Positions 16,963 through 26,383 of a stretch of 57,470 nucleotides of DNA are shown here, one piece after another. The stretch is from an uncultured Verrucomicrobia subdivision 3 bacterium (GTDB taxonomy: Bacteria > Verrucomicrobiota > Verrucomicrobiia > Limisphaerales > UBA11358), in the NCBI GenBank assembly GCA_903850425.1, contig CAINLR010000007.1, positions 1-57,470 of the forward strand. The letters run 5' to 3'. The notes under the pieces were generated by a model, which saw nothing but the letters and a program-made list of their open reading frames with translations, was not told the DNA's origin and ran no database searches. How positions within the stretch are numbered: the first letter of the stretch is position 1; every line of letters begins with the position of its first letter. A program made the position numbers and the translations under genes.

Positions 16963-17811
16963 ATGAACAACCTGCCGCCAGAGCCTAAAGCCGGATTTCG
17001 GCGGCGCATTTTTCGCGTGCTGCAACTGCTCGTCATCGCGTATCTGCTCATCGTCTTGGTGGTGTTGATTTTTCAGCGCCGCCTGATTTATTTTCCAACC
17101 AAGATTCCCGCCGAAGTCATCGAGTCCTTCGCCGCCGGTCACGGCTTTGCGCCGTGGAAAAATTCCGCCAGCGAAATCATCGGCTGGAAAATGCTCGCGA
17201 AGACCAACGCCACCGCCAGCGTGCTCATCCTCCACGGCAACGCCGGCTGCGCCTTGAGCCGCGATTATCTGGCGCGGCCGATGCACGACGCGGCGGACGT
17301 GGACGTTTTTGTTTTGGAATATCCCGGCTATGGCGCGCGGGCCGGTTCGCCGGGCAAAGAGAATTTTGTTACCGCAGCGGAAGCAGCATTTCAAATGTTG
17401 CCGACCAACGCGCCGCGCTACGTCGTGAGCGAATCCATCGGCGCAGGCGTGGCGTGCGAACTGGCCCGCAATCATCCCGCAGAAATCGCCGGGCTCGCCT
17501 TGTTTGTGCCGTATGACAACCTGGCGGCGGTGGCGCAGAAACAAATGCCGCTGTTGCCGGCGTATTGGCTGCTGCGCGACCGATTCAATCCGGCGGCATG
17601 TCTGCAAAGTTTTCACGGCCCGGTGAAGGTCATCATTGCCGGTGCGGACGAAATCATCGGCTCGGAATCCGGCCAGCGGTTGTTTGACGGCTACGCCGGC
17701 CCCAAAAATCTGGCGCTGATGCCCGGGGCCCGGCACAACGAGGTGGCGGAACAAACGCCGGCCTGGTGGCAGGCAGTGTTCGCTTTCTGGCGGGAACAGC
17801 CCAAACCCTGA
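16963..17811 (+). CDS. Membrane-anchored alpha/beta hydrolase
   Basis: A 282-residue protein with an N-terminal membrane helix (about residues 18-38) and an alpha/beta-hydrolase domain facing the periplasm, close to the YqiA/Bem46-like group. Visible elements: oxyanion strand ILHGNAG, the YPGYGARAGSPG loop, nucleophile elbow SESIGAG (an S replaces the usual first G of GxSxG), acid in AGADEIIG and His in GARHNEV. Substrate unknown. It converges with the next gene, 10 bases between stops. Confidence 0.82.
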   Translation: MNNLPPEPKAGFRRRIFRVLQLLVIAYLLIVLVVLIFQRRLIYFPTKIPAEVIESFAAGHGFAPWKNSASEIIGWKMLAKTNATASVLILHGNAGCALSRDYLARPMHDAADVDVFVLEYPGYGARAGSPGKENFVTAAEAAFQMLPTNAPRYVVSESIGAGVACELARNHPAEIAGLALFVPYDNLAAVAQKQMPLLPAYWLLRDRFNPAACLQSFHGPVKVIIAGADEIIGSESGQRLFDGYAGPKNLALMPGARHNEVAEQTPAWWQAVFAFWREQPKP

Positions 17812-17821
17812 GGCGGAAGAA

Positions 17822-18256
17822 TTATTTCAATTCAAAATCGTGCTGGCCTTCGATTTTGCCGGCGGTGACGAAGAGGCGGTAAACGATATTCGTGGCCAAT
17901 GGGGCGGGCCGCGCGCCGGGCACGGCGGGTTTCAAGCCCGGAATGCGCTCGCCATAGAAGAACGCTTTGCGCGGCAGGGCATTGGTCGTGGCAATAAGAT
18001 GCCACAGGGGCAGCACATGGTTGTTGGTCTGCCAGACCGCCAGCGGGACGACCGAGATTTCCGTGAGGATAATCTGCCGGTTGAGGCCGAAGATCAGGCC
18101 GGGCAGGCCATTCGCCGCCTGAAATCGTGGCCGCAGATTGCGGCTGGTGTGAAAAACCTGCACCGTCTTCGGCTTGAACCAATCCGTAAAGTAAATCACA
18201 TAGGTCGCGGCCAGCGCGACCGCGATCAGGATGAGTAGCCAGTTTTTTTTGGTCAT
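17822..18256 (-). CDS. Membrane-anchored hypothetical protein (144 aa)
   Basis: Start taken at the ATG of MTKKNWLLILIAVALAATYV, directly before a single N-terminal membrane helix; the frame is open further upstream but there it overlaps the divergent prepilin gene. The rest (PRFQAANGLPGLIFGLNRQ, VLPLWHLIATTNALPR) is a small soluble domain outside the membrane. Family not recognised. Confidence 0.65.
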   Translation of the reverse strand: MTKKNWLLILIAVALAATYVIYFTDWFKPKTVQVFHTSRNLRPRFQAANGLPGLIFGLNRQIILTEISVVPLAVWQTNNHVLPLWHLIATTNALPRKAFFYGERIPGLKPAVPGARPAPLATNIVYRLFVTAGKIEGQHDFELK

Positions 18257-18329
18257 AAGATTTTTGTAACGCGCCGCGCTTGAGGCACGTCGAACTGTCT
18301 GGCCAGACGCCACCAAGCGAGTGTTGGTT

Positions 18330-19130
18330 ATGAAAAAAACAATAAATTCACAAAGCGTGGGCAAACGCAAAAGCAATGTTTGCGCACGCCGGGCTTTCAC
18401 TTTGATTGAACTGCTGGTCGTCATCGCCATCATCGCCATTCTGGCGGCGATGCTGCTGCCGGCCTTGAGCCGCGCGAAGGAGGCGGGCAAACGGATTTCC
18501 TGCCTGAACAACATGCGGCAACTGAGTCTGGCGGTGCAAATGTATGTGGGCGATTTTCAGGGAGCCTTCCCGCCGCGTTCAAACACAGACCGCTGGCCCA
18601 GCCGGCTGTATGACAACTACGGCAAGAATGTCAAAGTGCTGCTCTGCCCGACCGACGGAATCAATGGCCAGGCTCCCAACACCGACACCAACTCAGCCAT
18701 CGTGGCCGACGCCGCGCGCCGCAGTTATCTGATCAATGGCTGGAACGACTGGTTTGCTGACAGCCTCGGCGGCAACACGGATTTTGGGGCGGTGTCGGCC
18801 GCTGCCGCCCAAAGCGGGATGCGAGAAAACAATATCCGCTATCGGACCGACACCATTGTTTTTGGCGAAAAATTCTCGTCCGCTTCCGATTACTACATGG
18901 ATTTGCTGGAAGGCAAATCCGGAAATGACATTGACCAGGTATTCGAGCAAAGCCGCCACGCGGGCAGCGGCGTCGTGAGCACGACTTCAGGCTCGGCGGG
19001 CGCGGGCGGCTCCAACTATGCGTTTGCTGATGGCAGCGCGCGTTACTACAAATCTCCGAAGGCCATGTTCCCGCTCAACCTCTGGTGCGTCACCGACCTT
19101 AACCGGCAGTCTTACGCCCATCAATATTGA
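18330..19130 (+). CDS. Type II secretion/prepilin-like protein, DUF1559-type
   Basis: A 266-residue protein with a class III prepilin leader: a basic start, then [19 protein letters not shown] (from about residue 25). The residue before the cleavage site is Ala (RRA/F) rather than Gly, as often in verrucomicrobial prepilins. The C-terminal domain ends with [10 protein letters not shown], the H-x9-DG-like region of this large family. Many such genes occur per genome in Verrucomicrobia and Planctomycetes; the role of each is mostly unknown. The start could be GTG 18321 instead of ATG 18330. Confidence 0.88.
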   Translation: MKKTINSQSVGKRKSNVCARRAFTLIELLVVIAIIAILAAMLLPALSRAKEAGKRISCLNNMRQLSLAVQMYVGDFQGAFPPRSNTDRWPSRLYDNYGKNVKVLLCPTDGINGQAPNTDTNSAIVADAARRSYLINGWNDWFADSLGGNTDFGAVSAAAAQSGMRENNIRYRTDTIVFGEKFSSASDYYMDLLEGKSGNDIDQVFEQSRHAGSGVVSTTSGSAGAGGSNYAFADGSARYYKSPKAMFPLNLWCVTDLNRQSYAHQY

Positions 19131-19190
19131 ACCGCGTCAATGGCGGGCGGCAAATGCCGGCTGCCTTCAAGCCGTTTAACACTGGGTGAC

Positions 19191-19916
19191 TCATCGGCGC
19201 CCGTCATACCACAGAAACGCTTTTTCCCGGCTGCGCACCGTGCGGCGATGGTTAAAAATGGAATGCAGGAACACCCCGGTCATTTCGCGCGGTGTGTAAA
19301 GCTGCACCTTGCGGGCCGAGGTTTTAACCGGATGGCGGTGCAGGATGACAGTTGTTTTGCCCGTCGCCCGCGCCAGTTTTTTCAATCGCTGGCTCAAGTC
19401 CAGTTCTTCCGCCGCAAAAAATTCGTGGTTGAAGCCGCCGATTTTTCGAAACGCCGCTGCCTCGACAAAAATGAAGGATCCAGCCATCCACCGCTTGATC
19501 CGGCTGGTGCAGTTCCACAAGCCGGTGACCAAACTGGCGGCGAACATATTTGTGTCCAACCGAATGGTCGCACCGCCGGCGAGGCAGCGGCCTGACACGA
19601 TCGTTTCCGCCACGTCCGCGAATAATTCGACGCTCGGATGCGAGTCGGCATCCACAAACACCAGCCAGTCGCCGGTCGCCACCGCTGCGCCGGCATTGCG
19701 CGCGCGGCCGATCTGATTGATCGGTTCAAACACCACGGTCGCCCCGGCGGCGCAGGCGATGGCCGCCGTGCGGTCGGTGGAGTTGTTGTCGCAGACGATC
19801 AGTTGAACCTGCCAGCCGCGCGCGGTGAAAGATTTTGCGGCGGTCTGGATTTCCGCCAGCGAGGCGGCCAGCAGCTTCTCCTCGTTGAAGGCGGGGACGA
19901 TGACGGAAATTTGCAC
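19191..19916 (-). CDS. Family 2 glycosyltransferase
   Basis: A 241-residue GT-A fold enzyme, probably cytoplasmic and transferring a sugar from a nucleotide or lipid donor. It begins MQISVIVPAFNEEKLL, with the NDP-binding DNNSTDRT motif, the metal-binding VFVDADSHP (DxD type) and an acceptor-site FFAAEELDLSQRL (ED type). The length suits a single-domain transferase without membrane segments. No other polysaccharide genes are adjacent, so the product is unknown. Confidence 0.88.
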   Translation of the reverse strand: MQISVIVPAFNEEKLLAASLAEIQTAAKSFTARGWQVQLIVCDNNSTDRTAAIACAAGATVVFEPINQIGRARNAGAAVATGDWLVFVDADSHPSVELFADVAETIVSGRCLAGGATIRLDTNMFAASLVTGLWNCTSRIKRWMAGSFIFVEAAAFRKIGGFNHEFFAAEELDLSQRLKKLARATGKTTVILHRHPVKTSARKVQLYTPREMTGVFLHSIFNHRRTVRSREKAFLWYDGRR

Positions 19917-20050
19917 GCCGCCAAGGTAGCGGCATTTGAGGTTAATTCAACTGCGGGTGCAGCCGGCGGAGCGTGAACTCCCCCGCCGCCAAATGAGGAA
20001 ATGACTGTTTTTGATTGTGCTTTGGTCGCCCGGGATTTTTAATAGCTGGC

Positions 20051-21277
20051 ATGACGATTTGGATTTTGGCGATTGTGTTAATGGCGGCGCTGGCGCTGGC
20101 CGGCTGGCGGCAGGGCGCGATCCGCACAGCGTTTGGCTTTGTGGCCATTTTGACCGGCTGGTTGCTGGCCGTGCCGCTCGGCAAATTGTGTCATCCATTG
20201 TTGCCGCATCTGGGCGCGAGCAATCCGATCCTGGCGTGGGCGCTGGCCCCGCTGTGCGGTTTCATTGTGGTGCAAATCATCTTTGCCATCGCGGCGTTCA
20301 GCCTGCATCGCAAGGTGGAGCACTATTACAAATACGACGCGGGCGACCTGCGGCTGTCGTTGTGGGAGCGCACGAACGGCCGGCTGGGCCTCTGCCTGGG
20401 GCTGCTCAATGGCGCGGCCTATTTTATCCTGGTCAGCTTTGTCATTTTCCATCTGGCCTATTTGACGACGCAGGTGGCCACCGCGGCAAAACAGCCGGCG
20501 GTGATCCGGTTGGTCAATCGGATGGGAACTGAATTGCAGGCGAACCGCCTCACGCCGGTGGCGACCGCAGTAGGTGCGCCGCCGGAAATTTATTTCAAGG
20601 TGGCGGATTTTGCGGGTTTGTTGATGCAAAATACGAACGTCAGTCCGCGCCTGGCGGATTATCCGGGGCTGACTTCGGTGTGGGAACGGGACGACATGCA
20701 GTCGCTGGTGCAGGATGGCACGCTGAGAAATTCCCTGACGTCAGGTGCCTCGGTCAGCGAAGTCCTGGACGCGCCGGCCGTGCAGGATTTTCTCAAGAAC
20801 AAAACGCTGACAACGCTGTTCGAGGGCCTGATCAAGACGAATCTCGACGACCTGACGATGTATTTGCAAACCGGCAAGTCGCCGATGTATGACAGCGAAA
20901 AGATTCTCGGCCGGTGGCAATTGAACGTCGGGGTCACGGTCGCCTGGTTGCGGCAGGACCGTCCGAAAATTCAGGCGAGCGAAATGCGGGCCGTCCGCGC
21001 CTGGATGACGCAGGCTTATGCGCAGACGGTTTTTCTGGCGACGGGCGACCATCAACTCTTCATCAAGGGTCTGCCCCGGCTCAAAGCGGTGGAGGCGGGC
21101 CAAACCCCGACGACCGAGTTCAACACTTGGAAAGGCGATTGGAGTCTGGAAGGCACCAACTACACGCTCCACGCGAGCTTCAATGGCGAGGAGAAATTCA
21201 TGACTGCCACGTCGCAAGGTGCCCGGCTGATGGCCAAGGATGGGAAGAACTTGCTGGTGCTCGAACGCGCGGACTGA
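20051..21277 (+). CDS. CvpA-family membrane protein with a soluble C-terminal extension
   Basis: A 408-residue protein. Residues 1-160 hold four membrane helices in the CvpA arrangement (WILAIVLMAALALAGWRQG at the start, then GRLGLCLGLLNGAAYFILVS). CvpA proteins are linked to colicin V export and envelope stress, but the biochemical role is unclear. The remaining 250 residues are soluble and not part of the usual CvpA length of about 160-200, for example ADYPGLTSVWERDDMQSL and FNTWKGDWSLEGTNYTLHAS. The start is the ATG immediately before the first helix. Confidence 0.7.
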   Translation: MTIWILAIVLMAALALAGWRQGAIRTAFGFVAILTGWLLAVPLGKLCHPLLPHLGASNPILAWALAPLCGFIVVQIIFAIAAFSLHRKVEHYYKYDAGDLRLSLWERTNGRLGLCLGLLNGAAYFILVSFVIFHLAYLTTQVATAAKQPAVIRLVNRMGTELQANRLTPVATAVGAPPEIYFKVADFAGLLMQNTNVSPRLADYPGLTSVWERDDMQSLVQDGTLRNSLTSGASVSEVLDAPAVQDFLKNKTLTTLFEGLIKTNLDDLTMYLQTGKSPMYDSEKILGRWQLNVGVTVAWLRQDRPKIQASEMRAVRAWMTQAYAQTVFLATGDHQLFIKGLPRLKAVEAGQTPTTEFNTWKGDWSLEGTNYTLHASFNGEEKFMTATSQGARLMAKDGKNLLVLERAD

Positions 21278-21374
21278 TTTGGGACGCGGTTATCATTTTT
21301 GGACACTGCGCGGCAAACGCGGCCTCGTTTCTCCAGCCATTTCCCTCCGGCCTGATTCCTGCTGAAATGCGGTC

Positions 21375-21797
21375 ATGGGCATCGCACACATCGCCACGGC
21401 TGTCTCGGTTTTTTTGGCGGGCTTGGTTCCGTCCAGTTGCCACAAAACGTCGGCACCGCAACCGACGCCGGCCACCACCGCACCTTTAACCGCGCCTTCG
21501 ACCGCGACCGCGCCGGCAGTGGTGACCAACACGATTCTCCATAATCTGGGCGAGGTGGCGCTGACCAACCACTATGAAACCATCGTCCAGCTTGGGGGCG
21601 GGAAGGATTGCATCCTGAGTCCGAAAGTGCTCGACGGCCGGAATGTGCAGATCACCTTCGCCCTGGAATCCCGGGCCCAAAATGGCAAAATCCATGACCT
21701 CTCGGTCGCCCAAGTGGTCACCAGTTCCGGCAAAGCCGTGGAAATTGCCCTAGGCGATTTCAACCTCACGCTCACGCCTCACATCGCGCTGGAATAA
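21375..21797 (+). CDS. Small exported protein, possible lipoprotein
   Basis: A 140-residue protein with an N-terminal hydrophobic segment ending at a cysteine (LAGLVPSSC), a poor but possible lipobox. A Pro/Thr/Ala linker follows, then a small beta-rich domain (VQITFALESRA, VEIALGDFNLTLTP). Family not recognised. It lies 97 bases after the CvpA-like gene, same strand, possibly co-transcribed. Confidence 0.6.
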   Translation: MGIAHIATAVSVFLAGLVPSSCHKTSAPQPTPATTAPLTAPSTATAPAVVTNTILHNLGEVALTNHYETIVQLGGGKDCILSPKVLDGRNVQITFALESRAQNGKIHDLSVAQVVTSSGKAVEIALGDFNLTLTPHIALE

Positions 21798-22388
21798 GCA
21801 GTCGCAGTTTGCAATGGCCGGGACAATTGATTCACCGCCTCTTTCCGGATGAAAATTTTGGATTGGGTTGGGTTTCAAGCCGGCGCTCACTGCGGCTCTC
21901 CAGAATTCGGTTCCTGAAGCGCCGCGCTGGCCTCGACCTCGCGCAGCGCCACCCGGGCTCGGGGAATGACAACCTTTTGCTTCACTTGAAGCAAGAAGTT
22001 GCACGAGCAATTCCGACGGCTCATGGGGGCTCGGATAAATAGCCATGGCTGTAGCCCGGTGCCAATAAGTGATGGAGCGCAGACCGAGTCACGGGGCGAG
22101 GCGATCCCGTTAACCAGCCCGCAGCAAGCCTGTCCTACGGCAACGGCGGATATCTTCTTGGCATTCGGATTCAATGCGACAACAGCGCCTGCACCAATTT
22201 GGCGACCATTCCGATAGCGCAAACCAAGAGCACCGAGCCAAAAAAGTCCAAGCGCGCCAAGCGCAATGGATGGCCTGAGTTAACCACGCTGATGGTATGA
22301 CAGAAACGGCTGCGGTTGTTGCCATGGGTAGTCATGCCCGACTGAGAGCACAGGTCAGGCCAACCAATTTCAGCACTGGTGCGAACGG
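21798..22388. other. Gene-less stretch of about 590 bases
   Basis: No convincing gene in any frame. A short perfect hairpin TTGCTTCA-CT-TGAAGCAA lies at 21977-21994. The open frames here have no family signal and switch between strands. Confidence 0.45.
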
Positions 22389-25300
22389 CTAATTCCGCTC
22401 CAAAAGGAAAACCTTCGACGATTTCCGGCCCAATTCCGACTGAATCTTGAGCATGGTCGGGTAGTCCTGCGGATAGATGATGGCCGGGGCCGTGTCGAAC
22501 TCTTCCGTGAGGACATATTTGCCGGGGCTTTGCGCCGCCGTGATGCGGGCTTTGCCGGCTTGCGACGGCTCGTCCAGTTGCTCGTTTTTCGGGGCGATGA
22601 CCACCTGGCCGAAGCCGGGCGGCAAGCCAATCTCGGTGCGAACGCGGTTGTGACTGGCGTGCGAAACGAGCAGCGGCAACGCCCGCCGATCCGAAGCGGC
22701 CGGCAAGAGCGACGGCGTGAAGGGCAGATCGAAGTAAAGAAATTTGCCGTCCACCACGCTGTAATTATCAATTTCCACAGTGAATTGTTCCACCCCAGGA
22801 TAGGTATCAAAGCGCGTGGTCAAACCGCCCACGGGGCGCGCGCCTTGGGCGACGCTGGAAATCAGTTCCTGATAATAGCGGCGTTTTTCTTCCGGCGGCA
22901 GCTCTGAAAAATAGCGGTTCTTGGCGTTGTAATTGTCACCGTAGTAGCGCCGCGACATGCTCACTTCCGTCTTGCCGCTGTCGTTCATCGAAAGCTTGAA
23001 ATCTGTTTCCAGCCGGTCCGAGCAGTCTTTGGCGGCATGAATCACCACATAACTCTGGGTGGATGGAACCAGTCCCATCCGTCCGTCAAAGGACGTGGAC
23101 CCCAATTTGGAATACTGGTCGGTGTCATTCAGGTAATACGTTTCACCTGCCACCGTCACCCGGACCAGCGGCGTTTGAAACGCCTGGGGCAGCGGAAATT
23201 TGTTTGCCACGTCAGTCAGGCTTTTGAGCGACGGCAGTCCGGACGCGAGCACAAACTCGGGCTGCAAACCAGCGGCGGTCAGCATCGCGTGCAGCAAAAT
23301 GGCGCGATCGGCCGCATGACCATAGCCATCGGCCAGCGTCGTGTCGGCGGCGGAAAGTTCGCTGAGCGGCAGGTCGGCAAACGAAGGCCCGGCCACGCGA
23401 ATGGACTGCGCCACGAAATCGCGGATCGCTTTGACGGTGTCCAGCTTGGTCTTGCTCTGGCTGGTCAATTGATGCACGAGCGCCTCGGTTTTGGTGCATT
23501 GTTTGGCGCGGTCCAGCCAGGCCGCGTTCAATTCATTCAGATAGGATTTCAGATCGCCCACGAAGAAATCCACGCCCGCGCTGTAAACCCATTCCGGCGG
23601 CAGTTGGGTTTCGGCCGGCAAGGCCGGGATGTTTTCGGCGTGCCAGTTGAACGACTGCTGCTGGCCATCGCGTTTGGCCTCTTCCTGAACCATTCCAGAC
23701 GGACCGCTGACCATCTTTTGAACTTTCACCGTGCTGGGTGCTGTCAACCGAAACGACTTTTGATTGAGCTGATCGGGCATTTGGAACGCTTCGTGACCGC
23801 TGAGAAACGCCCTGCCCTTGCTGGCGATTTCAAATTCCACTTCGATGGTCGAGCCGATGTCCACGCCGGGCAGATTGGCGACCAGAATCTTGCCGCCGGT
23901 GTAACGCTTGGCCGAGGCGTTCCAGCCGGCATCCATCACATTCATTTCAGTGGCGGATATTTCCTGACGCTGGCCGGTTTTGGAAATCACCACGCCGCGC
24001 ACGAACTTCGCTGTCTGGGTGGCGGGATTGAAGTCAATTTTCACCTCGGCTTCGCGGATCTTGCCGGCGTAATTGAGGATCCGCTTCTTATATTTCGCCG
24101 TGAAAACCGCCGTGTGGGCATCCGTCACGTTCAGTTGCTTGTCGCTTTCCAAGATTTCGGCATTGGAGTCCACAGCGGCAGTTGTGGTCGCATCCACTTT
24201 CACCGCCGGCTCGCTCTTTCGATTGTTCGCCGTGGCCAGCACCGGGGCTTTGCGTTCGTCGTAATCCAGCGCTTTCAACGTCTGCTTGAGTTTCAAATAC
24301 TCGGCCGGCGAGAACTCCACAACTTTCAGTTTGAATTCCCGCGAGCAATCCAACTGCCCGTTCGCGAAGTGAAAATTGCGCTGGTAAGTCATGGTCTTGT
24401 CTTCCACGGGCGGACAGGTCGGCATGGAGACGGTCGCGGTGAAATCATCCGCCATTTTGATGGCAACGTCTTCGCGCAAGCCGCAGGCGACAAACGTCTT
24501 CAAAGGATATTTCCGCTTTTCCAATCCCGCGCCGCCGAGAATAAAATTCACCACGCCCAAATGCTCGCCAATCCACGGCACCACCACCACGGCTTTGCCG
24601 CTGCCGGTGGCGATCATGCCGTCAACGGAAAATTCCAGTTCCGCGCGCACCGGCACCGAAGTGTCCAGCATATTGTCGGGCGTCAATTTGAGCGACTTCA
24701 ACCGGGCCCCGGGCAAAGTCTGCTTCAGGTTGCGTTCAAAAAAGCGCCGGATGTCGTCGGGCTTCAGATGGGAGAACATGTTGCGGTATTGATCATCATT
24801 GACGCCTTCGAAGGACAATGAGGATTTTGCTTCCAACCGTCCGTCGCCGCTCAATGTTCCCGTCGTCTTCACTCGCATCATGTGTTCATCCGGTGGTTGC
24901 ACCGGACTGATTTTGAGGTCCTCGCCTTCGGGCCGGCACACCAGATAACTCTGGTCGCAATCGCTCGAAGGTAGCAACTCGCGGGTGTTCTCATCGGTCG
25001 GATCCATCAGCGTGTATTCGCCTTTCTTCAATTCCACACAGACAATGGCGTGGTTGAAAAACGGATCGGCCACCTCCGGGTCGCGCCGCGAGCCGACGCT
25101 GATCAAGACCGGATAGGAATCAAATCCCGCCGTGCGCAGCATCGCCACGAGCAACGCGGCTTTGTCGCGGCACACGCCGTATTTTTTGTCGAACGTGATC
25201 TTCACATCATGCGGCTCAAAACCGGGGCGATCCTTTTCCGGCGTCAGGCCCATGTAACGGATATTCTTGGAGACGTGGTAGAATATCGCCTTCACTTTTT

Positions 25301-26234
25301 CCAAATCGCCTTCTTTGCCAAACACCAGTTCCTTGACTTTCTGGCTCATGTCCGGTGTCGTGGCATCGAGGTGCGCGCGGCTGAGTTCCCAATACCATTT
25401 CGACAGCGCCATCCAGTCCGGCGTGGTGCTGATCAGCAGGCGTTGCAACACCATTTCGGCCGGCGGCATGGACGGTTCGCCAAACATGCGCGGCACATCG
25501 TTCACTTCCCAATGGTGGATGACTGTGTTGCTCTCGTCCGCCGAGGTGGAATACTTCACCGTGCCGGCCACTTCGTCCCGCAGTTTGATGCTTTTCAGCG
25601 GCCGGTCCGCCGGGGCCACAACCTCATATGAGACATGCCGGAGATAACCTTCGCCTTCAAAAACATTTTCATCGGCGAATTCCCCGGCGACGATCGCGCG
25701 CAAAATCGTCTGGCGGGTGACGGCGTGGACCACATCGCCAATCTCCAACTGGGGGATATTCACCTGCAGCAGCTTGCTGTTGGGATCGTAAATGTTCATG
25801 GCCATCTGGCTGTCGTCAATGGATTCCTTCGAGTTCGCCGCGAGATCCACCGCCACCACGCTGCCGTTGGGTTTGATGACCTCCAGCTTGGCCACTTCCG
25901 CCGTTGAATAGGGCAGCATGAAGCTCAGTGTGATCGTGCGGTTGTTGCGCTTGCCTTTTTCCGTCAGCGCCTTGACGAATGATTCATCCTGCATCTCGGC
26001 AGTGCCGTCGGCGCGATACACGCGCACCAGATTCTTCTCGATCGTCGCGTCGTCGCAATCGGGAAATTTCGCCGGCGTGATGTCGGCGGCGGCGGCCATG
26101 ATTTTGGCCGTGTCCACCAGCGCCCAGCGCGAGTCGGTGTAGCGGTTGGTGGTGTCGGCTGCCGCCGGCCACGCGAGCGCGAGGATCAGGATCAGGCAGC
26201 AACGACGGAGCAGGTGGAAAGAAATCGCTTTCAT
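22389..26234 (-). CDS. Exported tandem DUF3857/transglutaminase-like protein
   Basis: A 1281-residue protein with a signal peptide (about residues 1-26, CCLILILALAWPAAA). It contains two copies of a DUF3857-plus-transglutaminase-core unit. In the first, the catalytic triad is visible: C355 in YGVCRDKAALL, H395 in FNHAIV and D411 in LMDPTDE. In the second, the aligned motif reads YGHAADRAILL (A974 where Cys is expected) and the His is also missing, so it is probably inactive. Such proteins are periplasmic and of unknown substrate. The start is the ATG before the signal peptide. Divergent from mpl, about 150 bases between. Confidence 0.85.
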   Translation of the reverse strand: MKAISFHLLRRCCLILILALAWPAAADTTNRYTDSRWALVDTAKIMAAAADITPAKFPDCDDATIEKNLVRVYRADGTAEMQDESFVKALTEKGKRNNRTITLSFMLPYSTAEVAKLEVIKPNGSVVAVDLAANSKESIDDSQMAMNIYDPNSKLLQVNIPQLEIGDVVHAVTRQTILRAIVAGEFADENVFEGEGYLRHVSYEVVAPADRPLKSIKLRDEVAGTVKYSTSADESNTVIHHWEVNDVPRMFGEPSMPPAEMVLQRLLISTTPDWMALSKWYWELSRAHLDATTPDMSQKVKELVFGKEGDLEKVKAIFYHVSKNIRYMGLTPEKDRPGFEPHDVKITFDKKYGVCRDKAALLVAMLRTAGFDSYPVLISVGSRRDPEVADPFFNHAIVCVELKKGEYTLMDPTDENTRELLPSSDCDQSYLVCRPEGEDLKISPVQPPDEHMMRVKTTGTLSGDGRLEAKSSLSFEGVNDDQYRNMFSHLKPDDIRRFFERNLKQTLPGARLKSLKLTPDNMLDTSVPVRAELEFSVDGMIATGSGKAVVVVPWIGEHLGVVNFILGGAGLEKRKYPLKTFVACGLREDVAIKMADDFTATVSMPTCPPVEDKTMTYQRNFHFANGQLDCSREFKLKVVEFSPAEYLKLKQTLKALDYDERKAPVLATANNRKSEPAVKVDATTTAAVDSNAEILESDKQLNVTDAHTAVFTAKYKKRILNYAGKIREAEVKIDFNPATQTAKFVRGVVISKTGQRQEISATEMNVMDAGWNASAKRYTGGKILVANLPGVDIGSTIEVEFEIASKGRAFLSGHEAFQMPDQLNQKSFRLTAPSTVKVQKMVSGPSGMVQEEAKRDGQQQSFNWHAENIPALPAETQLPPEWVYSAGVDFFVGDLKSYLNELNAAWLDRAKQCTKTEALVHQLTSQSKTKLDTVKAIRDFVAQSIRVAGPSFADLPLSELSAADTTLADGYGHAADRAILLHAMLTAAGLQPEFVLASGLPSLKSLTDVANKFPLPQAFQTPLVRVTVAGETYYLNDTDQYSKLGSTSFDGRMGLVPSTQSYVVIHAAKDCSDRLETDFKLSMNDSGKTEVSMSRRYYGDNYNAKNRYFSELPPEEKRRYYQELISSVAQGARPVGGLTTRFDTYPGVEQFTVEIDNYSVVDGKFLYFDLPFTPSLLPAASDRRALPLLVSHASHNRVRTEIGLPPGFGQVVIAPKNEQLDEPSQAGKARITAAQSPGKYVLTEEFDTAPAIIYPQDYPTMLKIQSELGRKSSKVFLLERN

Positions 26235-26383
26235 AGATTGGCGTATAGCGCGAAAAGCATATCGGCAATGAAATGGCCCGCAAACCAATTTTACTGAAAA
26301 ATCAGACCCAAATGTGGAGACAACGAAAACCGGTGTTCAAAAAACTTTGCGCCGGTGCGCCTTCGTTGTTTAACCTGCCCACC

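Noticed and set aside
23037-24821. Plus-strand open frame of 594 codons inside the DUF3857 gene
   Set aside because: Antisense to a well-supported protein; composition rich in Gly/His/Arg without motifs.
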